Below, piece by piece: positions 16,523-26,445 of a stretch of 64,000 nt of DNA (the first letter of the stretch is position 1; every line of letters starts with the position of its first letter). Where the stretch lies: NCBI RefSeq assembly GCF_030915505.1, contig NZ_CP133265.1, forward strand, positions 3,128,001-3,192,000, given 5' to 3'. The translations under genes were made by a program, and so were the position numbers. The DNA comes from Neobacillus sp. OS1-2. Lineage in GTDB: Bacteria; Bacillota; Bacilli; Bacillales; Cytobacillaceae. The notes beneath the pieces are model-generated. The model saw only the letters and a list, made by a program, of their open reading frames with translations. It ran no database searches and had not been told where the DNA came from.

Positions 16523-18265
16523 ATGAATTGGAAAGTAATTGCAAATAGCTGGATTGAATTTGACGGATTGGATCTAGAATTAAAGAATCAATTAGAAACA
16601 TTGAAGAATGATGAAAAGCAATTAGAAGATTCTTTTTACAAGAACTTAGAATTTGGAACGGGTGGAATGCGCGGTGAAATCGGAGTTGGGACAAACCGAA
16701 TGAATTTGTATACCGTACGTAAAGCATCAGCCGGCTTAGCAGATTACATAGTAGAACATGGTGAAGAAGCAAAAAAACGTGGTGTTGTCATTGCATATGA
16801 TTCGCGTCATAAATCCCCGGAATTCGCATTGGAGGCGGCAAGGACACTCGCAACAAAGGGTATTCAAACGTATGTGTTTGATGAACTTAGACCAACTCCG
16901 GAGCTCTCGTTTGCTTTACGAACCTTAAATGCCTTTTCTGGTATTGTCATTACTGCCAGCCATAATCCACCTGAATATAATGGATATAAAGTATATGGAT
17001 CTGATGGTGGTCAGCTTCCTCCAGATGCAGCTGATGAAGTCATCGCAAAAGTAAACAATATCGAAAATGAATTATTAATAAAGGTTGATAGTGAGGACCA
17101 ATTAAGAGGATCAGGGCTAATTAAGACGATTGGTTCAGAAATTGATCAAGCATACATTGAAAAGTTAAAAACGATTTCCGAGAATCCGGGACTTTCGGAA
17201 GAAACAGATATTAAGATTGTTTTCACTCCTTTACATGGTACGGCAAATAAACCTGTTCGTGCCGCACTTGCTGCCTTGGGTTATAAAAATGTAACAGTTG
17301 TAAAAGAGCAAGAACAGCCGGATCCGGAATTTTCAACTGTGAAAAGTCCAAATCCAGAAGAACATGCTGCCTTCGAATTAGCTATTCGTGATGGAAAAAA
17401 GGTAGGGGCAGACCTTTTAATTGCGACTGATCCAGACGCCGATCGATTAGGGATTGCTGTTTTAAATCATGAAGGTGAATATGTTGTTCTTACAGGAAAT
17501 CAAACAGGGGCATTATTACTTGACTATTTGCTTACCCAGAAGAAGGAAAAAGGAACATTGCCACAAAATGGCGTTGTATTAAAAACAATTGTTACCTCTG
17601 AAATAGGCCGGAATATTGCTTCATCCTACCAATTAGAAACAGTTGATGTTTTAACAGGCTTTAAGTTTATTGCTGAAAAAATTGACCAATATGAAGCTAC
17701 AGGGGACCATACTTTCCTATTTGGGTATGAGGAATCCTACGGCTATTTAATTGGTGATTTTGCCCGTGATAAGGACGCAGTCCAAGCGGCATTGTTGGCA
17801 ACAGAAGTATGCGCTTATTATAAAAAACAAGGCATGACCCTTTACGAAGGCTTGATTCAGGTATTTGAAAAATATGGATTTTATCGTGAAGGCCTTCGTT
17901 CCTTAACGCTAAAAGGAAAAGAAGGGTCAGAAATGATCCAGCGTCTTTTGACCTCATTCAGAAATGAATCATTTACAAACCTGGGTGAATTAAGCACCTA
18001 TGCTACTGAAGACTATCTAACAAGTACCCGCATAACACAAAATGGAGAAGAAAAAATTGATTTGCCTAAATCGAATGTCTTGAAATATATTTTTGAAGAT
18101 GGTTCATGGGTATGTCTAAGACCATCGGGAACAGAACCAAAAGTAAAATTCTATTTTGGTGTAAGGTGTGATAGCCTTGCTGAAAGTATTTCAAAACTTC
18201 ATACTGTTGAAAAGGACTTTATGGAACTAGTAGATGAAAAGGTGAAAGTAGTTCAACAAATGTAA
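16523..18265 (+). CDS. pgcA: alpha-phosphoglucomutase
   Basis: Interconverts glucose 1-phosphate and glucose 6-phosphate, feeding UDP-glucose for glycolipid anchors and wall teichoic acid. 580 residues, normal for PgcA (YhxB). The phospho-Ser loop [19 protein letters not shown] places the catalytic Ser near residue 146; the Mg loop is [11 protein letters not shown] (about 304-314); the phosphate-binding loop is [12 protein letters not shown] near the C terminus. An excellent RBS (TTGGAGGAG) precedes the ATG. An SDR gene follows 43 bases downstream and may be co-transcribed. Confidence 0.96.
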   Translation: MNWKVIANSWIEFDGLDLELKNQLETLKNDEKQLEDSFYKNLEFGTGGMRGEIGVGTNRMNLYTVRKASAGLADYIVEHGEEAKKRGVVIAYDSRHKSPEFALEAARTLATKGIQTYVFDELRPTPELSFALRTLNAFSGIVITASHNPPEYNGYKVYGSDGGQLPPDAADEVIAKVNNIENELLIKVDSEDQLRGSGLIKTIGSEIDQAYIEKLKTISENPGLSEETDIKIVFTPLHGTANKPVRAALAALGYKNVTVVKEQEQPDPEFSTVKSPNPEEHAAFELAIRDGKKVGADLLIATDPDADRLGIAVLNHEGEYVVLTGNQTGALLLDYLLTQKKEKGTLPQNGVVLKTIVTSEIGRNIASSYQLETVDVLTGFKFIAEKIDQYEATGDHTFLFGYEESYGYLIGDFARDKDAVQAALLATEVCAYYKKQGMTLYEGLIQVFEKYGFYREGLRSLTLKGKEGSEMIQRLLTSFRNESFTNLGELSTYATEDYLTSTRITQNGEEKIDLPKSNVLKYIFEDGSWVCLRPSGTEPKVKFYFGVRCDSLAESISKLHTVEKDFMELVDEKVKVVQQM

Positions 18266-18308
18266 TAAATGATGTTCATTAAATCTCATCATGAAGGGAT
18301 GATAAAAA

Positions 18309-19031
18309 GTGTTAAAAGAACAAGTTGCCATTGTAACGGGCGCATCGCGAGGTATAGGAAGAGAAATTGCAGTGAAACTTGCTGAGCAGGGAATGAAATT
18401 AACAATTGTAGGAAGTTCTTCGCAAGTTACCGAAACGGCTGATGAATTACTGAATATGGGTTATACCCATATTCTTCCTGTCCAAGCAGATGTTTCGAAG
18501 GAAGCAGACATGCAAAATGTCGTTCGAAAAACAATTGAAACATATGGAACAGTAGATGTTCTTGTAAATAATGCGGGTGTTGGCTTCTTTAAATTAACGG
18601 AAGAAGTAACCGTAGATGAGTGGAAGAAAATCTTTGAGGTAAATGTCCAAGGTGTGTTCCTGGCGACAAAGGCAGTCCTTCCACATATGAAGGAGCAGAA
18701 ATCGGGCACGATTATTACCATTTCTTCGGATGTTGCCCGATATACCATACCGAATGGTGCTGCCTATACCGCAACAAAATATGCAGTCCAAGGTTTTTCC
18801 GGTTCAGTTGCTCAGGAAGTAAGGGAATATGGAATCCGCGTCGGTACAATCAATCCTGGTATGGTCGATACTTATTTCGCCGAATCAACACAAGGACTTG
18901 CAGAGAAAAAGGATTGGCTCAAGGTGGAGGACATTGCTAATGCAGTCGTTTATATGGCTTCTGCTCCTAAGCACATGCTGATTGACGAAATCGTCTTACA
19001 CCCATTTGTACAACAATATCCGATTGCATAA
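18309..19031 (+). CDS. short-chain dehydrogenase/reductase
   Basis: A 240-residue classical SDR with a Rossmann fold. The cofactor motif TGASRGIG is near residue 10, NNAGVG near 90, the catalytic Ser in ITISSD (about 138) and YTATKYA (the YxxxK pair, about 155-159). The order is standard for 3-oxoacyl/hydroxy-acid type oxidoreductases; the substrate is not evident. The GTG start is some distance from GAAGGG, a modest RBS, so read-through from pgcA is likely. A strong terminator follows. Confidence 0.88.
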   Translation: MLKEQVAIVTGASRGIGREIAVKLAEQGMKLTIVGSSSQVTETADELLNMGYTHILPVQADVSKEADMQNVVRKTIETYGTVDVLVNNAGVGFFKLTEEVTVDEWKKIFEVNVQGVFLATKAVLPHMKEQKSGTIITISSDVARYTIPNGAAYTATKYAVQGFSGSVAQEVREYGIRVGTINPGMVDTYFAESTQGLAEKKDWLKVEDIANAVVYMASAPKHMLIDEIVLHPFVQQYPIA

Positions 19032-19034
19032 CGG

Positions 19035-19066
19035 AAAACGGCTTCCAAGTGGGAAGCCGTTTTTTT
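19035..19066 (+). terminator. terminator after the SDR gene
   Basis: AAAACGGCTTCC/GGAAGCCGTTTT hairpin followed by T7. Confidence 0.88.
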
Positions 19067-19129
19067 GGTGGAATTCTTTTACCCGGTTGTAAAAAATTCA
19101 CTCAAACAAATTCGGTATTCACTAAGTTT

Positions 19130-19384
19130 TCAGGAAAGACTATACAACGGTATCTCATTGGCATCAGGTTCAATGAATTCGTTAGCATGGTCGATGTAAC
19201 GAAGGAGATTATAAAGTTTTGATTCAAGGACAGTGTAGTCCTTTTCGAAATTGTAGGCATGCAGGAATTGTTCTATCTTCTTAGATAAAAATTGATCTTT
19301 TGTTCGTACCATTAAAATCAATAAATTGTCCCACTCAGATCGGTGCGTATAGTATAACGCCCTGTCGTAATCCACTTTATTCAT
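19130..19384 (-). CDS. yhdB: YhdB-like protein
   Basis: An 84-residue protein of unknown function. The opening MNKVDYDRALYYTHRSEWDNLL and the position next to spoVR match yhdB of B. subtilis. It is rich in aromatic and charged residues with no membrane segment. The start has a strong GGAGGAG RBS (minus strand of 19393-19402). It is transcribed divergently from spoVR across 275 bases that contain an inverted repeat. Confidence 0.75.
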   Translation of the reverse strand: MNKVDYDRALYYTHRSEWDNLLILMVRTKDQFLSKKIEQFLHAYNFEKDYTVLESKLYNLLRYIDHANEFIEPDANEIPLYSLS

Positions 19385-19449
19385 CTGTTTTCTCTCCTCC
19401 TCATTAGGAGTTGATGTTATTGTATGACAATCCGGAAATAACTCTCACA

Positions 19450-19493
19450 GAAAATGTTGGACACCCCGTGTTTACGCTGTTTTCAACATTTTC
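19450..19493. promoter_or_regulatory. perfect 10-bp inverted repeat between yhdB and spoVR
   Basis: GAAAATGTTG and CAACATTTTC are exact inverted repeats 24 bases apart in the divergent promoter region. The loop is long for a terminator, so this could be a two-half-site operator or a large stem. Function unknown. Confidence 0.45.
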
Positions 19494-19659
19494 CTGTATA
19501 AATAAATAAAGAGTTGGGCTTATTTGTATCAGAGGAAGATTATGCCATCCTCATTAACTTATTGTTTTAGGGAAAAATAGAAGTAGTTTATTCTATCTTG
19601 TTTCATCATTCCCGTCTTCCCTTCATACATTGTGGTAAGAGGAAAAGGGGGAGTGGCGA

Positions 19660-21075
19660 ATGAATGTAGAAGGTCGCAAGCAGCTTGAATATGCCATCAG
19701 TGAGATTACGGAAATCGCAACCGGCTTTGGCTTGGATTTTTATCCGATGAGGTACGAAATTTGTCCCGCCGAAATTATTTATACCTTTGGGGCCTACGGG
19801 ATGCCAACCCGATTTTCTCATTGGAGCTTTGGGAAGCAATTTCACAAAATGAAACTGCATTATGATTTAGGACTTAGTAAAATATACGAGCTTGTCATTA
19901 ACTCAAACCCGTGTTATGCCTTCTTGCTGGACTCAAATTCTTTAATTCAAAACAAACTGATTGTTGCTCACGTATTGGCCCATTGTGATTTCTTTAAAAA
20001 CAATGTCCGTTTCCAAAATACAAAACGAGATATGGTTGAAAGTATGGCAGCTACCGCAGACCGAATTCACCAATATGAAATTCAATATGGTAAAAAAGAA
20101 GTGGAGACTTTTCTAGATGCAGTCCTGGCAATTGATGAGCACATTGATCCTTCCTTGATGAGGCCGAAGCTTTCTTGGACGATTGGTGATTATGAGGAGG
20201 ACGAGGAGCAGGAGCATCAAGTAATCACACCATATGATGACCTATGGAAGCTTGACGAGAAGGAAAAAAAGACAGAAGAGCAACCAAAGAAAAGGAAATT
20301 TCCACCTAGGCCGGAAAAGGACCTTTTGCTATTTATTGAAACCTACAGCAGAGAGCTTGAAGATTGGCAGCGGGATATCTTGACAATGATGCGGGAAGAA
20401 ATGCTTTATTTCTGGCCTCAGCTTGAAACAAAAATCATGAATGAAGGCTGGGCTTCATTTTGGCACCAGCGGATTTTACGAGAAATGGATTTAACTAGCG
20501 GAGAATCCATTGAATTTGCTAAATTAAATGCCGGGGTTGTTCAACCATCCAAAACGGGAATAAACCCATATTATTTAGGCATTAAAATTTTTGAAGATAT
20601 TGAAGAGCGGTATAACAATCCAACAGAGGAAATGAAGCGAAGGGGCGTTGAACCCGGTTCAGGAAGGGAAAAAATGTTTGAGGTTCGTGAGGTGGAATCG
20701 GATATTTCTTTCCTCCGCAATTACTTAAATAAAGATCTGGTCATGAGAGAAGACATGTATCTTTTCCAAAAGCAAGGCCGGGATTATAAGGTAGTTGATA
20801 AGGAGTGGGAGCATATCCGTGATCAGCTCGTAAATATGCGGGTAAACGGTGGATTTCCCTATCTTACTGTCAATGATGGCGACTACTTGAAAAATGGGGA
20901 GTTGTATGTAAAACACTGGTATGAGGGAATCGAATTAGATGTTAAATACCTTGAAAAGGTGCTCCCTTATATCCAGCAACTGTGGGGCAGGCCAGTTCAT
21001 ATCGAAACGATGATTGAAGAAAGAAAAATGTTGTTTTCGTATGATGGGAAAGGGGTCCATAGGAAATATTTATAA
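19660..21075 (+). CDS. spoVR: stage V sporulation protein R
   Basis: A 471-residue SpoVR family protein needed for proper spore cortex formation in B. subtilis; biochemical activity unknown. The family is recognised from [35 protein letters not shown] wording, [12 protein letters not shown], the central [13 protein letters not shown] and the C-terminal [20 protein letters not shown]. The length matches the B. subtilis protein. An acidic/lysine-rich linker (about 185-225) is less conserved. Start at ATG after AGGGGGAG. Synteny with yhdB agrees. Confidence 0.96.
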   Translation: MNVEGRKQLEYAISEITEIATGFGLDFYPMRYEICPAEIIYTFGAYGMPTRFSHWSFGKQFHKMKLHYDLGLSKIYELVINSNPCYAFLLDSNSLIQNKLIVAHVLAHCDFFKNNVRFQNTKRDMVESMAATADRIHQYEIQYGKKEVETFLDAVLAIDEHIDPSLMRPKLSWTIGDYEEDEEQEHQVITPYDDLWKLDEKEKKTEEQPKKRKFPPRPEKDLLLFIETYSRELEDWQRDILTMMREEMLYFWPQLETKIMNEGWASFWHQRILREMDLTSGESIEFAKLNAGVVQPSKTGINPYYLGIKIFEDIEERYNNPTEEMKRRGVEPGSGREKMFEVREVESDISFLRNYLNKDLVMREDMYLFQKQGRDYKVVDKEWEHIRDQLVNMRVNGGFPYLTVNDGDYLKNGELYVKHWYEGIELDVKYLEKVLPYIQQLWGRPVHIETMIEERKMLFSYDGKGVHRKYL

Positions 21076-21110
21076 CTGACAATTGCGGATAGGGCGCTGA
21101 AGCTAGATAT

Positions 21111-21160
21111 AAAAAAGGGATGTCATCAATAGGTTAAACCTATTGACGACATCCTTTTTT
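21111..21160. terminator. bidirectional terminator between spoVR and ald
   Basis: Long hairpin with arms built on GGATGTC..CAATAGG and CCTATTG..GACATCC, flanked by A6 and T6, between convergent genes. Confidence 0.85.
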
Positions 21161-21168
21161 AATTTTTA

Positions 21169-22302
21169 TTAAAGAGACGAAAGTTCTTTTTCTAAGGCAT
21201 TTTCCACTGTTACATAATCGTAACCAAGATCTTTTGCTACCGCTTCGTAAGTGATTTCCCCATTTGCAACATTCACACCTAGTTTTAATGCAGCATTTTC
21301 AGAAATTGCTTTTACTGCACCTTTATTGGCAATTTGCAATGCATATGGAACTGTTACATTTGTTAAAGCAATGGTTGAAGTTCTTGGAACAGCTCCAGGC
21401 ATATTGGCAACAGAATAATGGAGAACGCCATGTTTTTCAAATGTTGGGTTGTCATGTGTTGTGACATGATCTGAAGTTTCCACAATACCACCTTGGTCAA
21501 TCGCTACATCGACAATTACTGAGCCAGGCTTCATTGACTTAACCATTTCTTCAGTTACAAGCTTCGGAGCTTTTGCGCCTGGGATTAAGACAGCACCGAT
21601 TAAAAGATCGGCTTCCGCAACTGCTTCTGCAATGTTGAATGGATTTGACATTAACGTTTTTACTTGATTTCCAAAAATATCATCTAGTTGACGAAGACGG
21701 TCTGCGCTTAAGTCAATGATCGTTACGTCTGCACCTAAGCCAATGGCCATTTTTGCAGCGTTAGTACCCACGATACCGCCGCCGATAATGGTTACTTTCC
21801 CGCGGTTTACTCCTGGTACACCAGCGAGCAGGATTCCTTGACCACCGTTATTCTTTTGTAAGAACTGTGCACCAATTTGGGCTGCCATTCGTCCAGCTAC
21901 TTCGCTCATTGGTGTTAGTAGTGGAAGAGTTCTATTTGCTGAAACAGTTTCATAGGCGATAGCAAGAACACCTTTCTCTTTAAGTGCTTGTGCTAATGAA
22001 GGTTCTGCAGCAAGGTGTAAATAAGTAAATAAAATTAAACCTGGGCGGAAATATTGGTATTCACTTGAAAGTGGTTCTTTTACCTTCATAATCATCTCTG
22101 ATTTCGTCCAAACTTGGTTAGCGCTTTCAAGAATTTCCGCACCAGCTTTTGCGTAATCGTTATCAGTGAAACCGCTTCCAATTCCTGCCTCTTTTTCTAC
22201 TAATACTTTATGACCAGCTTTTATTAATGTAACAACACCTGCAGGCGTAAGTGCTACGCGATTTTCATTATTTTTAATTTCTTTAGGTACCCCAATAAAC
22301 AT
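21169..22302 (-). CDS. ald: alanine dehydrogenase
   Basis: NAD-dependent oxidative deamination of L-alanine to pyruvate and ammonia, used for growth on alanine and during sporulation. 377 residues, normal. N-terminal [20 protein letters not shown], catalytic His in YLHLAAEP (about residue 96), Rossmann loop [15 protein letters not shown] (about 173-187), and VDVAIDQGG. It follows a PucR-type activator on the same strand by 127 bases and faces a divergent amino acid permease beyond it, consistent with an alanine utilisation locus. Confidence 0.97.
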   Translation of the reverse strand: MFIGVPKEIKNNENRVALTPAGVVTLIKAGHKVLVEKEAGIGSGFTDNDYAKAGAEILESANQVWTKSEMIMKVKEPLSSEYQYFRPGLILFTYLHLAAEPSLAQALKEKGVLAIAYETVSANRTLPLLTPMSEVAGRMAAQIGAQFLQKNNGGQGILLAGVPGVNRGKVTIIGGGIVGTNAAKMAIGLGADVTIIDLSADRLRQLDDIFGNQVKTLMSNPFNIAEAVAEADLLIGAVLIPGAKAPKLVTEEMVKSMKPGSVIVDVAIDQGGIVETSDHVTTHDNPTFEKHGVLHYSVANMPGAVPRTSTIALTNVTVPYALQIANKGAVKAISENAALKLGVNVANGEITYEAVAKDLGYDYVTVENALEKELSSL

Positions 22303-22429
22303 CCGTAATTCCTCCCTAATTAACTTTGTAATGTTTTGCTATGGCTAAAGTATAAAATGATTTCAACAGAAATTCTTTGTTAAGAAAGGAGAAATATTTT
22401 CAATGTTTTTGGGGATTTTCACAAAATGT

Positions 22430-23683
22430 TCAAATCCCCTGATATTTCTCCAGCTTTAAATCGAGATAAAGAATCATTTTTTGGTTGGGATCCTTGAAAT
22501 TAACCTCTCCGATTTCGGCAATACGTTTTAATCGATAATTTAATGTATTGGCATGGACATTTAATTCTCTAGCTGCATCATTAATGTTGTTATCTTGATT
22601 TAGAAACACCTCTAATGTTTCAACAAGATTACTATTATGCTTCTTGTCGTAGTCATGGAGTCGTTTTAATGAGTTATTTTCATATTCTTGATCTCGCCTT
22701 TTTTCTAAGATGACCTCGAATAATTGATAGATGCCAAGTCCTTGATAATTGAATATATCTTTTGTTTCTATTGGGAATTTTTCTTTAATCGACAGCACCT
22801 CCAATGTTTCTTTATAAGCTTTGCCGATTAATTGATAATCCTTATAAATACTGCTATATACTGGCGTGATATCAGTAATTCCGTACCGTTCATTCATTTT
22901 CCAAACAAAGCCTTGAGCAAAATGATCAAGCTCATGAAAGGGGTCATCGATATTTGCTGTAGAGACTAATAAAATAAGCTGATTGCAATCAATGGTATAG
23001 AGCATAAATTTTATCCGTTGGCTGGTTTTTAACAGATAGGAGATGGACTGCTCCTCTTTACTTGTGATATTTTGCCGGAATTGATATACCACTACAGCAA
23101 AAGAGAGGGAAGGTGTGATTTGCAACGATTGGAAGTTTTCAAAAATCTCTTTTTCTCCCTTTAGATGGCCTGTTAAAAGTTTCCAAAAGAATTCTTGTGA
23201 ATGCTCCTCTTTCTTATTTTTGCGCGTTTGCAACTGCAACAATTTATTTTTTACGGCATCTGCAGCCTTTTTTAGTAAATCCAACTCTTCATCAGATAAT
23301 CTTTTATCGATTTCGATTGCCCAAATGAATCCTAATACCTCATCTTGCTTCCAGATAGAGATCGCCACGCGGTGGTTAAGACCAATATCATTCATATTCT
23401 TTACACGAATAGGTTCCTGGGTCTTTAGCAGTGCGGGAATGGTTCCTTCTTTCCATAATTGATTGATCACCTTCTCAGGCACCCTCCGACCGATAATCGT
23501 AGAAATTCTTGCAGGATCTGTGCGTTCATCATGTGTACTGTAGGCTAGAAGGCGATGGTTGGCATCCTCAATTGTAATTGGGCACATTAATACTTGACTA
23601 ATGAGGTCAGCAAACTCATCTAAACTTTCAAACGAAGTTTTAAAGGGATCTTGTTGCTTAGCATTCAAACTGATTACCTCCAC
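22430..23683 (-). CDS. adeR: PucR-family transcriptional activator, AdeR-like
   Basis: A 417-residue regulator. The N-terminal two thirds are a PucR/GAF-like sensor region (about 20-170) and a GGDEF-related middle region; the C terminus carries the PucR helix-turn-helix (LEVFLNQDNNINDAARELNVHANTLNYRLKRIAEIG). In B. subtilis AdeR (YukF) adjoins ald and activates it, and this gene has the same place and orientation, so regulation of ald by alanine is the likely job. The symbol rests on context and family, not on a search. Confidence 0.82.
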   Translation of the reverse strand: MEVISLNAKQQDPFKTSFESLDEFADLISQVLMCPITIEDANHRLLAYSTHDERTDPARISTIIGRRVPEKVINQLWKEGTIPALLKTQEPIRVKNMNDIGLNHRVAISIWKQDEVLGFIWAIEIDKRLSDEELDLLKKAADAVKNKLLQLQTRKNKKEEHSQEFFWKLLTGHLKGEKEIFENFQSLQITPSLSFAVVVYQFRQNITSKEEQSISYLLKTSQRIKFMLYTIDCNQLILLVSTANIDDPFHELDHFAQGFVWKMNERYGITDITPVYSSIYKDYQLIGKAYKETLEVLSIKEKFPIETKDIFNYQGLGIYQLFEVILEKRRDQEYENNSLKRLHDYDKKHNSNLVETLEVFLNQDNNINDAARELNVHANTLNYRLKRIAEIGEVNFKDPNQKMILYLDLKLEKYQGI

Positions 23684-23865
23684 AATATATATATAGGAAC
23701 AAGGTTCGTCTACCTTTGGGTTGAACGAAAAAAAGTTGTCTTTGTCTAATTTTACAAAAAAATAATAAAAATTTCTCGTTTTTTAACAAAATAAGATTGT
23801 TCACAATAATGTTAAAATAATTTCATAAAAAGTTCAAAAGAGGAACAATTTGAGCTTTTCTTATT

Positions 23866-23879
23866 TGAAAGCGTTGTCA
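23866..23879. promoter_or_regulatory. cre-like catabolite repression site
   Basis: TGAAAGCGTTGTCA matches the CcpA operator pattern closely (TGAAAGCG half-site, TGTCA second half). It is 170-odd bases before the permease start, so carbon repression of amino acid uptake is plausible. Confidence 0.6.
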
Positions 23880-23944
23880 AAATATATAGGAGGTAGAAAA
23901 AGGCTTAGAGTTGCTATAGTATTAAAAGTATTATTTTTATATTA

Positions 23945-23973
23945 AGAAGGTGAATGGTGATCATTTACCCTTC
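23945..23973 (+). promoter_or_regulatory. leader hairpin upstream of the permease
   Basis: AGAAGGTGAATG pairs with CATTTACCCTTCT (one G-T pair and a bulged C) around a short loop. No T run follows, so it is more like a leader stem than a terminator. Confidence 0.4.
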
Positions 23974-24050
23974 TTACAATAATAGTGTGGATCCAGAACA
24001 TTTGGGTAAATGGGAAATTGAAGTTTATTAATCAAAGGGGAGATTAATAT

Positions 24051-25451
24051 ATGAGCAACAATACTCAAGGGAAAGAACTTCATCGTGGTTTAGAGGAAAG
24101 ACACATTGCTTTAATGTCATTAGGCGCTTGTATTGGGGTTGGATTATTTCTAGGCTCTGCCACAACCATTAAAATGGCAGGCCCAGGAATTCTAGTTGGG
24201 TATGCTGTTGCAGGTCTAATCATGTTTTTTATTATGAGAGCGCTTGGCGAAATGGCTATCCAAAAGCCTGTTGCTGGTTCTTTTAGTGCATATGCCCGCG
24301 ATTATTTAGGCCCACTTGCAGGATTTATCACGGGATGGAATTATTGGTTTTTATGGATTGTTACCTGTATGGCGGAAATTACTGCAATCGGGATTTATAT
24401 GGAATATTGGTTCCCAACTGTTCCACGTTGGATTTGGGCACTAGCAGCATTAGTCATAATGGCAACTATCAACTTCCTAGCAGTTAAGGCGTATGGTGAA
24501 TTAGAATTTTGGTTTGCATTAATTAAAATTGTAACGATCTTAGCAATGATTGCTGTGGGTGGTGCCATGATCTTCTTTGGATTTGGAAATGGCGGCATTG
24601 CTACAGGTATTTCTAACCTATGGGAACATGGTGGACTTTTCCCACATGGAATGAAAGGTGTTTTATTATCTTTACAAATGGTTATGTTTGCCTATTTGGG
24701 ATTAGAAATGATAGGGGTAACAGCAGGAGAGGTAAAAAACCCAGAAAAATCTCTTTCCCGAGCGATTGATACAGTCTTCTGGCGGATATTGATCTTTTAT
24801 GTAGGTGCACTATTTGTGATTATGTCCATTTACCCTTGGGAGGAAATTGGAACAAAGGGTAGCCCATTTGTTTTAACATTTGAACAAATCGGTATTAAGG
24901 GCGCAGCAGGAATTATTAACTTTGTTGTTCTAACTGCTGCACTTTCATCATGTAATAGCGGTATTTTTAGTACCGCCCGGATGCTATTTAATTTAGCTGA
25001 GCATGGTGAGGCACCGCAACAATTTGGCAAAGTAACAAAGACTGGAGTTCCCGGGAAAGCAGTCTTAGCATCTGCAGCCGTGTTATTAATTGGAGTCGTG
25101 TTAAATTACATTGTACCAGCGAAAGTATTTACCTGGTTATCAAGTATTGCCACGTTTGGTGCGATTTGGACATGGGGAGTCATCCTCCTATCGCAACTTA
25201 AATATCGCAAAAGCCTGAAACCTGCAGAAGTGAAAACATTAAAATACAAGCTTCCCCTATATCCTTTCTCGTCTTACCTAGCCCTTGCATTTTTAGCTTT
25301 TGTAATTGGCATTATGGGCTATAGTGCGGATACAAGAATAGCTGTTATTATTGGGCCGCTTTTCATTATCTTTTTAGTTGCGGTTTATTATATGAAAGGT
25401 TTCCATAAACGGGATTCAATTGAAACGGTAGCGAAAAAACAAGTTAGTTAA
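24051..25451 (+). CDS. amino acid permease (APC superfamily, AAT family)
   Basis: A 466-residue permease with twelve TM helices. The AAT family opening ELHRGLEERHIALMSLGACIGVGLFLGSA is clear, as are GEMAIQKPVAGSFSAYA and the EMIGVTAGEVKNPEKSLSRAI segment. It is divergent from adeR-ald, so alanine is the most likely substrate, in the manner of AlaP-type permeases; proline, GABA or histidine permeases of this family look similar. RBS AAGGGGAG before the ATG. A cre-like site and a hairpin lie upstream. Confidence 0.88.
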   Translation: MSNNTQGKELHRGLEERHIALMSLGACIGVGLFLGSATTIKMAGPGILVGYAVAGLIMFFIMRALGEMAIQKPVAGSFSAYARDYLGPLAGFITGWNYWFLWIVTCMAEITAIGIYMEYWFPTVPRWIWALAALVIMATINFLAVKAYGELEFWFALIKIVTILAMIAVGGAMIFFGFGNGGIATGISNLWEHGGLFPHGMKGVLLSLQMVMFAYLGLEMIGVTAGEVKNPEKSLSRAIDTVFWRILIFYVGALFVIMSIYPWEEIGTKGSPFVLTFEQIGIKGAAGIINFVVLTAALSSCNSGIFSTARMLFNLAEHGEAPQQFGKVTKTGVPGKAVLASAAVLLIGVVLNYIVPAKVFTWLSSIATFGAIWTWGVILLSQLKYRKSLKPAEVKTLKYKLPLYPFSSYLALAFLAFVIGIMGYSADTRIAVIIGPLFIIFLVAVYYMKGFHKRDSIETVAKKQVS

Positions 25452-25469
25452 TTTAGATAATCTTTTCAA

Positions 25470-25510
25470 AAGCAGCGAGGGACAACTTGATTTGGACCTG
25501 CTGTTTTTTT
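25470..25510 (+). terminator. terminator after the permease
   Basis: AGCAG...CTGCT stem followed by T8. Confidence 0.7.
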
Positions 25511-25580
25511 TATTTTATCACTTAGGTGGTTACCTTTTTTCACATACTAAGGATGTATGAAAAAGGAGGTTTACAAAATA

Positions 25581-26390
25581 ATGATGAAAATGTCACGTTG
25601 GGTAATTGCTTTAGTATTTTTACTATCGCTTTCAAGTGCACAGGTGAATGCGGAAACTAAGGGAAGAGCATCAGTTAATTTGTATGATCAAAATACGATG
25701 TCGGTTCTTTGGTACCAAAAATCAGCAGAAGCAAAGGCATTATACTACCAGGGTTATTATATAGGAAAATTGAGATTGGATGAGATCCTTAGTAAATGGC
25801 CGAAAAATAGTTTAAAGCCTGCGATCGTTCTTGATATTGATGAGACAATTCTTGATAACAGCCCACATCTTGCATGGTTTGTGCTACATGGAAAAGATAA
25901 ACCATTTACGTGGAGGGAATGGTTTAGCAGAGGTGAAGCTATGGCCTTACCTGGAGCAGTTGAATTTTTACAGTATGCAGATTCTAAGGGGGTTGCGATT
26001 TATTACATATCCAACCGTAAAGAGGCGCAAAAAGAGGCGACAATGAGAAATTTACAAAGTGTTGGCGCGCCCCAAGTCGACCCAAATCATGTTTTATTAA
26101 AACAGCCTGGTGAAAAAGGAAAAGAAACTCGAAGGATGAAAGTTGCAAGGACACATGATATTGTTTTACTTTTTGGTGACAACTTAAGTGACTTTAGCGG
26201 CTTCGATCAGTTATCAGTCTCCGGAAGGCTTCAAGCTGTTGAAAAAACTAAAGAAGAATTCGGTAAAAAGCTAATCGTGTTCCCTAACCCTATGTATGGG
26301 GATTGGGAAGGAGCAGTATATGATTATAATTACAGAAAAACGGATGAAGAAAAAGCGAAGTTACGAAAGCAATACTTAGAAAATGACTAA
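25581..26390 (+). CDS. secreted HAD acid phosphatase, e(P4)/5'-nucleotidase family
   Basis: A 269-residue exported phosphatase of the class C acid phosphatase family (5'-nucleotidase, lipoprotein e(P4)). Signal peptide MMKMSRWVIALVFLLSLSS is followed by AQVNA, a type I cleavage site; there is no lipobox Cys, so unlike many relatives it is probably released rather than lipid-anchored. Motif I is VLDIDETILDNS (about residue 86), followed by YYISNRKE and the late acidic motif FGDNLSDF. It would dephosphorylate nucleotides outside the cell. An AAAGGAGG RBS lies 11 bases before this ATG; an upstream ATG at 25557 would overlap the RBS. Confidence 0.88.
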   Translation: MMKMSRWVIALVFLLSLSSAQVNAETKGRASVNLYDQNTMSVLWYQKSAEAKALYYQGYYIGKLRLDEILSKWPKNSLKPAIVLDIDETILDNSPHLAWFVLHGKDKPFTWREWFSRGEAMALPGAVEFLQYADSKGVAIYYISNRKEAQKEATMRNLQSVGAPQVDPNHVLLKQPGEKGKETRRMKVARTHDIVLLFGDNLSDFSGFDQLSVSGRLQAVEKTKEEFGKKLIVFPNPMYGDWEGAVYDYNYRKTDEEKAKLRKQYLEND

Positions 26391-26445
26391 TAAAAAAACA
26401 ACCGCCGCCGCCATAATTGGTCGGTAGCGGTTTCCCTTCTAAGGT

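Larger units (their letters stand above)
23684..24050. other. divergent control region, adeR / amino acid permease
   Basis: 367 bases without a gene. It is AT-rich and holds a cre-like site (23866-23879) and a hairpin (23945-23973). No other ORF with a good RBS was seen. Confidence 0.6.
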
